Source: Triplophysa rosa (lineage: Eukaryota; Chordata; Actinopteri; Cypriniformes; Nemacheilidae). Taken from it: a stretch of 64,000 nt of DNA. A model generated the notes under the pieces. The model saw nothing but the letters and a program-made list of their open reading frames with translations, ran no database searches and had not been told where the DNA came from. This document shows, piece after piece, positions 56,979 to 64,000 of the stretch (positions within the stretch are counted from its first letter, which is position 1; the number at the start of each line of letters is the position of its first letter). Position numbers and translations under genes: made by a program. The stretch spans positions 7,127,286 through 7,191,285 of the forward strand of contig NC_079894.1 of the NCBI RefSeq assembly GCF_024868665.1, written 5' to 3'.

Positions 56979-57731
56979 GTGTAAAATCTAGCAATAGCAA
57001 AAACTTGCTCTATTTAAAACCGATAAGAAAACATCGCTTATATGAAGACTTTGTCATCTGTGAAAGAGTCTGGATACTCCACTGACATGTGTAAAGAGAC
57101 ACAGCCCACGACCTCTCCTGTGGGAAGTGGTCTGTGATTTCAGGATCAATGGGTCTCTCAGATAAAACTGCGTGAGGAAGAAAACACAGGCCTCTTATGG
57201 AAAGCAGTCACTGGGGCATTTTACGAGGGTTCTGTGCTCGGCAGAACCGTGTCATTCATCCTTCACATGAAACTCACATTCGCCTCTACACATGAGACCC
57301 ACAGACTCGCATAAAAAAATCCAAAATAACAGCAAACATTGAAGACTTACGTATATAGTTTTAAATACCTTCCTCGGAGGAGATTTATACCAGATGCATC
57401 TCAGCTGCATGCAATTTCTCATTCTGTTGAACCATGAGATCCGTTTCCTAAAATATTAATTTCTCGTGTGTCTTTATGCAGTGAGAGGGAAAAAGTTACC
57501 ACAAGCAGAGAGGAAAGTGATATGATGAAAATATGACAAACTGGTATTACACCTAGTACCATGGTGATAAGTTATGTGGACACAGTACCATGAATACCAA
57601 GGGTTATGGTGGTGATGGTACTTGCATCCCTAGTGAACTGGAGTACCCTTTAAAAATGATTTTATAAACCACTGGTGATAGAGTCCAGACATCCGAAAAA
57701 TATCAGTCTATATAGTACACAAGTTTTCTAT
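56979..57731. other. Unique intron sequence
   Basis: No repeat and no coding signal recognised. 57050-57330 is of balanced composition and might be conserved non-coding DNA. Confidence 0.45.
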
Positions 57732-57983
57732 TTAAAGGACCATTGTGTGATTTTTAGTGGAATTTAGCTGTGAGGTTGCGAATTGCAACTAACGGCTCAC
57801 TCCACCCTTTCCCCTTCCTTTCGAAGTACTACAGAGGCTGACACAGAACTAAGATGTCGTCATGTTTTCACTTCTTTCCCGAATGAGATAACATATCTCA
57901 TTGTCCGTTGGTCTCATGTCCGTTCAGGGCTACTGTAGAAACAACATGGGAACAACATGCAAGCAGACCCGAGGTGTATGTAG

Positions 57984-59374
57984 TTCCATCCACATTCAAA
58001 CAGGCCCAGGTCACGTCCCTACTTAAGAAACCCACATTGGACTCCTCTACTACCGACAGTTACAGACCTGTCTCTCTCCTCCCATTTATTGCAAAAACAC
58101 TTGAAAGGGCAGTTTTCAACCAGGTGTCTTCCTACCTATCCCTGAACAAACTACTGGATGACAAACAGTCTGGCTTCAAAACAAACCACTCCACTGAGAC
58201 TGCACTGCTATCGATCACAGAAGCACTGCGGCTAGCCAAGGCAGAATCTAAATCCTCGGTCCTGATTCTGCTAGACCTATCTGCAGCGTTTGACACTGTC
58301 AATCACCAGATACTGCTAGCAACCCTGTCATCTCTAGGAATCTCAGGCTCTCCTCTCCGCTGGTTCAAATTCTACCTCTCTGGCAGATCCTTCAGGGTGT
58401 CATGGAGGAGCTCGCTGTCCACTGCTCACCACATGATCACTGGGGTCCCTCAGGGATCTGTGCTTGGACCGCTGCTTTTTTCCATCTACACGACATCCTT
58501 GGGACCCATCATACGGGCACACGGCTTCTCATATTACTGTTATGTTGACGACACCCAGATCTACATCTCGTTTCACCCAGACGATACCACTGTAGCAGCT
58601 CGCATTACAGCCTGCCTAGAAGACATCTCAGCTTGGATGAAAGAGCATCACCTCCAGCTGAACCCTGCCAAGACGGAACTACTTGTGTTTCCGGCACACC
58701 CCATGGTGCAACACGATCTCACCATCCAACTTGGCAATACCACAATCACTCCTTCCAAAACAGCCAGGAACCTCTGAGTCATATTTGATAAACAGCTGTC
58801 CTTCAATGATCACATTGCAAAGACATGCCGATATGCCTTAATCAACATTAGAAAGGTTAGACCCTATCTCACTGAGCATGCAGCACAACTCCTTGTCCAG
58901 GCCCTGGTAATCTCAAGGTTGGACTACTGCAATGCTCTCCTTGTTGGTCTTCCTGCAAAGGCTATCAAACCACTCCCGCTGGCTCAGAACGCAGCAGCAC
59001 GCCTCGTCTTCCAACAGCCCAAAAGGGCTCATGTGACACCCCTTTTCATCTCTCTCCACTGGCTACCGGTTTAAGCCTGTATCAGATTCAAGTCACTAAT
59101 GCTTGCCTATAGGACTATCACTGGATCTGCACCGGAATACTTTCACACCCTCCTACACTTCTACACCCCATCAAGAACCCTGCATTCAGCAAACGAGTGG
59201 CGTCTTGTATTGCCTTTTCATAAGGGCAGTAAATCGCTTTCCCGCTCATTCTCCTTCACAACTCCTTCCTGGTGGAACATTCTTGCTAACTCGGTCAGAT
59301 CAACCACATCTCTCACAACATTCAAAAAACGACTTAAAACCCATCTCTTCTGTGAATACTTGACAGACAAATGA
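57984..59374 (+). pseudogene. L2 reverse transcriptase remnant
   Basis: RT motifs: SYRPVSLLPFIAKTLERAVF, LDLSAAFDTVNHQ (motif A Asp), GVPQGSVLGPLLFSIY (motif B), CYVDDTQIYI (motif C YVDD), LNPAKTELL. A TGA at 58776 and a TAA near 59074 interrupt the frame. The C-terminus RTLHSANEWRL and TTFKKRLKTHLF is typical of L2. The endonuclease and the start of RT are missing by 5' truncation. An upstream ATG at 57908 lies in MITE sequence and is not a real start. Confidence 0.88.
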
Positions 59375-59552
59375 AAAAAAAACTAACCCTCTCTCTTTCT
59401 CTCAACAGGTATTGGTCTAACTTTTGTTGAAATTAGTAACTTTTTATTAGCACCTATTGTATTATTGCTCCTGTATGACATATCGTTTATTGCTCCCTGA
59501 ACTCTTTGTAAGTCGCTTTGGATAAAAGCGTCTGCTAAATGACTAAATGTAA
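57984..59552 (+). mobile_element. 5'-truncated L2-clade LINE
   Basis: It starts in the middle of the reverse transcriptase and ends with the hairpin-forming tail 'cgctttggataaaagcg' and (atgtaa)n, as in UnaL2-type L2 LINEs. Target-like ATGTAG at 57978-57983 and 59553-59558. The unbroken counterpart of the target is in copy A of the MITE ('ggtgtatgtagatagaaa'), which fixes both limits. Confidence 0.9.
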
Positions 59553-59700
59553 ATGTAGATAGAAATAGCTCATTCTTAAGAAAAACATAACACTTCATTA
59601 TGTAGTAAGGTCTTTATACACCTCTGAACACATAGTTATGTATATGATATTGCATTTCTGTCAATAGATCCTCCAAAAAATTTACACACTGGGCATTTAA

Positions 59701-61430
59701 TATGAGAGATACTGTATATCCATGTTTTATACATGTGACAAAAAACATGTTTTTAAGAGACGAGACTTTATAGGAATTCTGTGAATTAAAATGCACAAAC
59801 CAGAACCAATAATACCCAACAAAAAGAGAAGGTGTTGCTGTTCAAAGAACATAAAATAGTTATTTAATAATTCTCATGTTTCCATTTATGAGGAATATGG
59901 AACATTATAGATGGCACAATTCTAAAAGCCACACTAACCTGACTATGGAAAATGGTGCTTTAAAAATAAAAAACTACTTTCAATTCTTTAAGAGAGACCT
60001 TGCATTGGCATTTAAACCCCCAAATATTGACATCTAGGCCTGTTTTCACAGACAAGACTTAGCTTAAGCCAAGACTATGCATTAGTTAAATTATGAGTCA
60101 CTTTAAAAAAAACATTACTGGTGTGTATCTTGAGACAAACCAATGGCACTGACATATTTTAAGATAAGTTATTTTCAGTAAAGACATCTTAAACGTCTTA
60201 AACCTTTGTCTATGAAACCGGCCTCTAAGCTGAATGGTGAAAATACTGACAACACTGAAAACCATGTTGCTATTTACAACAATACCTTTTATAAGCGTGC
60301 CTGTGACAGCTGACCTATTGATACACTTTATTGAAGTATGCTTGGCTATGCTGCGGACACATAAATAACTGCCGAGACTTAATGAGATCTGTTCTCCAGC
60401 AGTTAGACATGAGTAAAAAAGTGCACCGTCCCCCGGCAGTGCGCTCCGCTTGGCCAGAGTGGGCGTGTAGACTGGCACCTCGCTGACGCCAGCCTTCCAG
60501 CACATCATCACTGCTGGCGCACACAGCTCTCACACCTTCCTCTACAGCCTCTGCATTAGATATTATTTTAGATGAAGGCCAGTCCGTGGCGTATTGACAG
60601 ACACGTAAATCAAACAATTTAACTGCTATCTAATGTACCGTGATGGGATTTCAGCCATCAGTGATTTTTCTGTCGAAGCTTGAAAGTGAAAATGCAATGT
60701 GACGCAAACCAGTCTTGAGCTTCTAAGTTTAGCATGTCACTTTAACCACTAAATAAAACAAATACTTGTTTTGCTTAAAGTGTCATCATAGCTTGGCCTG
60801 TCTCCCTAATTAGAAACCACGTGACCATAGAAGCAACATGACCCGTTGTCGACCCCCCTAGACGCTATCTCTGAAGCCCGAAAGGCTATACATCAGCCTA
60901 AAGCGAGAGCTCCCGAAAAAATGGCAACGCATAATGACATATACACAAACATCTCTTTAATTACATAAAAGCCCACGTCAACACACACGGCTGTCTTTCT
61001 ATTTAAAGATCTCCAATGACCCAGAGCCTGTGTAATAATGAGGGTACGTCAAGCTTAAATCCTACGGCAGCACGCCCGCTGAGCTTTTCCTCTGACCCCA
61101 CAAGACCTCCTCCACACCTCTGGACGCCCGAGTGAGTCACACAAGGCCAGTGCACGAGCGTGCGAGCCCGAAGCAAAACAAATCTGTCATTCTATTTCGA
61201 GCAATTACACTCTGTCATAACGATGAATAAGAAAACAGCGGGAAGTCGTGGAGTTTTTCTATAGACTTCCGTTTAATGATTCACGTACCCTGTAGCCTCA
61301 TCTGATGTAACTGTTCTTAATGCAACAACACTGATTGTGCCAGACCACACTGACTTCGCTTCAACGGCACAACTCTTGCTAATACCATCATTGCATGCTG
61401 GATGCTTTTCAAGTTTTTAATTGAAAATGC
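59701..61430. other. Unique intron sequence with a GC-richer block
   Basis: AT-rich to 60380. 60390-60560 is GC- and CpG-richer, with overlapping minus-strand frames (60098-60511, 60315-60617) but no recognisable domain. 60830-61220 is also balanced and non-repetitive. These may be 5'-UTR exon or regulatory DNA of dlgap1, unproven. Confidence 0.4.
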
Positions 61431-61634
61431 TAGGGCTGGGCGATATTGACCAAAATTCATATCTCTGTATTTTTTTGATGAAAGGCTATATCCGATATGT
61501 ATATCAATATTTTCTACAAAGTGGAATAAATGTTTACTAGCAAGTCAAAGCCTCATGCGAGATGTCACAATCACCTTTATTAAAATGGCTTGTGAAAAGA
61601 AATTCAATGACAGGGTTTTTTTCCCTATTTGAAA

Positions 61635-61675
61635 ACATACAGCTGCACACCACTTGCTTAAAACATGTAAATTGT
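61635..61675 (+). repeat. Direct repeat 'acagctgcacaccacttg', copy 1
   Basis: About 36 bases, with one mismatch, recur at 63467-63502. Next to each is a cagggtttttcctg word, in opposite orientations (61695 and 63452-63465). Confidence 0.75.
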
Positions 61676-61862
61676 AACCAAAGATTATAATAACAGGGTT
61701 TTTCCTGGCTCAAAATGAGGCGGAGGTGGTGCCATCCTGATCTTGTACACACACACACGTAGGCCTACCATACCTTTAAGTGGCTTAACCAAAGTGACTT
61801 TGAGTTTGACATATTAAAAGTTCTAACAAAATTAGATAAAAATGACAATTATTAAGTTTTAT

Positions 61863-62814
61863 ACCACGGGGCTGTTGAATGCTTCATTCTGATTGGCTGA
61901 CGAACGTTCGACGGGTGTGCATTATTTTTCAGTTAAACGCACACCTATGAAGGTGTTCCAGGTCTGCTGACCGCATTACAGTCCCATATCACTTCGCCAA
62001 GTTTAGCCTACTGTCCGCCAGTGAATATGTATCTAACAACAGACAAAGTGACTGGCAAATTCCATTGTCTGAGAAGAAATAACTATTAATATTTATGGAC
62101 AGCATGAACATTTGAACAACAATGGCGAGAGCACTGTACAGGACTGTTCAGATGAAAAACTAAAGCATGTATCAAAGGTAACGGCAAACTACATGACACA
62201 ATCAGCGGGTTAAAGATAAAACACGAAGCACAAAAATAACAACAACAACAACATGTTAAATTTGTCTGTGGAATGGGTAAACGGGACTTAAAACACACAG
62301 CAGGAAGCTTTCTATACCACTGAGAGAACCGCAGCTGACGCAGAACCTCCATGACACTTTTTCTCTTAATACTTTTCTTATACGACAGGGGTGTTAAATA
62401 CGACGAAAACAAATCAAATATAGATACTTGTCTTTTCACTCTCAGTGAAGCAAACGCGTGTGCACGTGCACTGTCTGTCTTCCTCTCGCTCTCGGAAAAC
62501 TGCATATGAGCTCAAGCAACGCCTTCAGATGAGATGCGTAAGAAATTAGTCCTACCAGCAAGTGCATTCCGGGACAAATACCATACAAATGTCTTGAGAT
62601 AAAACATCGTAACAACGTCTTGTGGTATCGGAACAACGTCTTGTGGTGTTGTGACCGTGGTATAAGCGGAATAATTGACTCCGGTCCATTCAATTATCGA
62701 AAGTTAATGCACACCCGAGGTGTAACGGCCACTCCGCTTCGCGTCGTGGCCGCATTACCACCTCGGGGTGTGCATTAACTTTCGATAATTGAACGGCCCG
62801 TCGTCAATTATTCC
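61863..62814. mobile_element. Foldback-type DNA element B
   Basis: Left ATACCACGG at 61862-61870 is matched by CCGTGGTAT at 62655-62663. Outside this lies a long hairpin: arms 62668-62731 and about 62746-62814 ('aattatcgaaagttaatgca' against 'tgcattaactttcgataatt'), loop with CCGCTTCGCGTC at 62734-62745. The left part resembles element A at 12464. Not classified. Confidence 0.62.
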
Positions 62815-63466
62815 TTACATATAAAACATTACTTTTATTCAACCAAACAGAAATGTTTTTTTTATCAAATAAAGCATTTTTATCATTTTCAACTAACTTT
62901 TCAGCCCACAATAGCCAACTGAATTAACCAGTCTTTCAAAATGAGCAAAGCTCATTCACATCTTGCATTCTCTGTGGTTCATTTTAAATGATTCAATGAT
63001 CACTTATATTCGCTAGTGACTGAAAAGTTCAATAGTTTAAATGAATCGGTTCAAATGAGTCATTCGTGTGCGAGTCGTTCTAAATGCAATGTGCGTTCAT
63101 ACTGGCAAATTTGCGGTGTTGTTCAGTATACGCCGATTCAACGATCCAACTGCACAGCTAAAGACATTACAATGATGTACGTCATGTTAATTTAAGAAAT
63201 TTTAAGAAATTAAACGTACTTGGATGCAAAACAAACAGCCGTGAAACACAGGCTGGCTCTTGTTCTGCATCTCTTTTTAACGCCTCAGTGTGCGGATAAC
63301 GAAACAGCGCCTCCACTGTGGCGTAATGTCGCAACTGCAGTTACAAATGACAGTCTGTTAAATGCACGCAGCATTTCTTGTGAAGACTCACAACATAATT
63401 TTGGCGAGAGCCTGAGGCGGCACGACATTTGACACGACAATTTCTCTATGCAGGAAAAACCCTGCA

Positions 63467-63502
63467 TACAGCTGCACACCACTTGTTTAAAACATGTAAA
63501 TT
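63467..63502 (+). repeat. Direct repeat 'acagctgcacaccacttg', copy 2
   Basis: Second copy of 61635-61675. Confidence 0.75.
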
Positions 63503-63695
63503 GCGGGTTCCGTCCAGTTCTCGCGCAGAGCGAGAGTGCTCTGCTCACTCTGCGCATGGGTAGTGCGCATGTCAGACACCACAGAGCCGCTTCAAGTTGA
63601 ACACACCCCATATCGATATTAACGATACTGTCTATTCCCGCACCGCGTTGAAAAAATATATCGATATATCTTAAAAATCGATATATCGCCCAGCC

Positions 63696-63978
63696 TGTCA
63701 GGTTGTTTTGTTACCCTGTTGATCCGTCCACTGTTTCGCAAAGCAATTTGATGCTACATCACAGTCGTAATATCTGTGGTGGCAACTAAGGCGGCAAATG
63801 TCTTTTGCGATGTAAAATCAGTTTTATCATTTGAACAATATGAACATACTTCCACATCCCCTAACCCCACAGATATAAAATGTTTTGTTTGAGTGTGTTC
63901 ACGTTTCCTTGAAATAAATTCCACTTAGTTTTATATTTTGTTGTATAATTCAAATGCATTCACATGTTGTTTATGCAA
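63696..63978. other. Unique AT-rich sequence
   Basis: Nothing recognised. Confidence 0.5.
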
Positions 63979-64000
63979 GTAATAGCTCACCCAAAAATGA
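63979..64000 (+). repeat. Left end of a MITE, cut by the window edge
   Basis: 'aatagctcacccaaaaatga' matches the left terminus of the family at 37028-37220. Confidence 0.65.

Larger units (their letters stand above)
57732..59700 (+). mobile_element. TTAA-flanked MITE, family 2, copy B, split by a LINE
   Basis: TTAA at 57732-57735 and 59697-59700. Ends AAGGACCATTGTGTGATTTT and, reversed, ATGCCCAGTGTGTAAATTTT. Left part 57736-57983 and right part 59559-59696 join to match copy A (34051). The LINE at 57984-59552 sits between. Confidence 0.88.
61431..63695. mobile_element. Composite hAT element (TAGGGCTGGGCGATAT ends)
   Basis: Left TAGGGCTGGGCGATATTG; right ..gatatatcgcccagcc, ending without the last CTA. 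The subterminal 'tatcgatatat' words are typical of this fish hAT MITE group. No clear target duplication. Inside are a foldback element (61863-62814) and a 36-bp direct repeat. Confidence 0.72.

Noticed and set aside
57908..57983. Start of the L2 frame at 57908
   Set aside because: These bases belong to the MITE into which the LINE inserted; the joined frame is accidental.

Overview
The window is vertebrate nuclear DNA from a teleost fish, most likely a cyprinid. It has one recognisable host coding exon with spliced-gene signals, and the rest is AT-rich non-coding DNA packed with fish-type transposons: a V-SINE, a 5S-derived SINE3, tRNA-derived SINEs, L2- and L1-type LINEs, many hAT elements and TTAA-flanked elements. 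The cyprinid assignment is inference from the repeat types. No organelle, bacterial or free-virus sequence was seen.

Host gene: the first large coding exon of dlgap1 (PSD-95-associated scaffold GKAP/SAPAP1) lies on the minus strand at 3200-4183. It has 72 nt of 5' UTR, a good acceptor at 4256-4257 and a good donor at 3198-3199. I found no other dlgap1 coding exon, so bases 1-3197 are its downstream intron. Most or all of 4.26-64 kb is probably its upstream, 5'-UTR-side intron or flank.

Layout: 0-5 kb, dlgap1 exon, a V-SINE and MITE pieces. 6.1-9.5 kb, SINE3 and a field of tandem and inverted GAGA-type repeats. 10.6-13 kb, a hAT element with a TTAA element inside it, then a foldback element. 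13.06-16.38 kb, a full-length LINE with an intact 973-aa endonuclease/reverse transcriptase ORF, set inside a perfect palindrome. 17-31 kb, hAT MITEs, a tRNA-type SINE, and TTAA elements with exon remnants. 32-40 kb, more MITEs and a TTAA element holding a hAT. 40.7-46.3 kb, a decayed L1 with a hAT in its ORF2. 49.5-57 kb, a 7-kb TTAA element carrying a broken P2X7-ballast-like gene on + and a broken THAP exon on -. A hAT and, inside it, an LTR element interrupt this element. 57.7-59.7 kb, a TTAA MITE split by an L2 LINE. 61.4-63.7 kb, a composite hAT with a foldback element inside.

The most interesting material is the group of TTAA-flanked elements (21.4, 23.1, 35.6 and 49.5 kb). Three of them have first exons at one or both ends, pointing inward. 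The two THAP exons start alike and end at equivalent splice donors, and one element pairs the THAP exon with a P2X7 C-terminal-like zinc domain. A single N at 51205, followed by a repeat of the preceding 1.9 kb at a fixed offset of 1908, looks like an unmerged assembly overlap. If so, the real locus is about 1.9 kb shorter.
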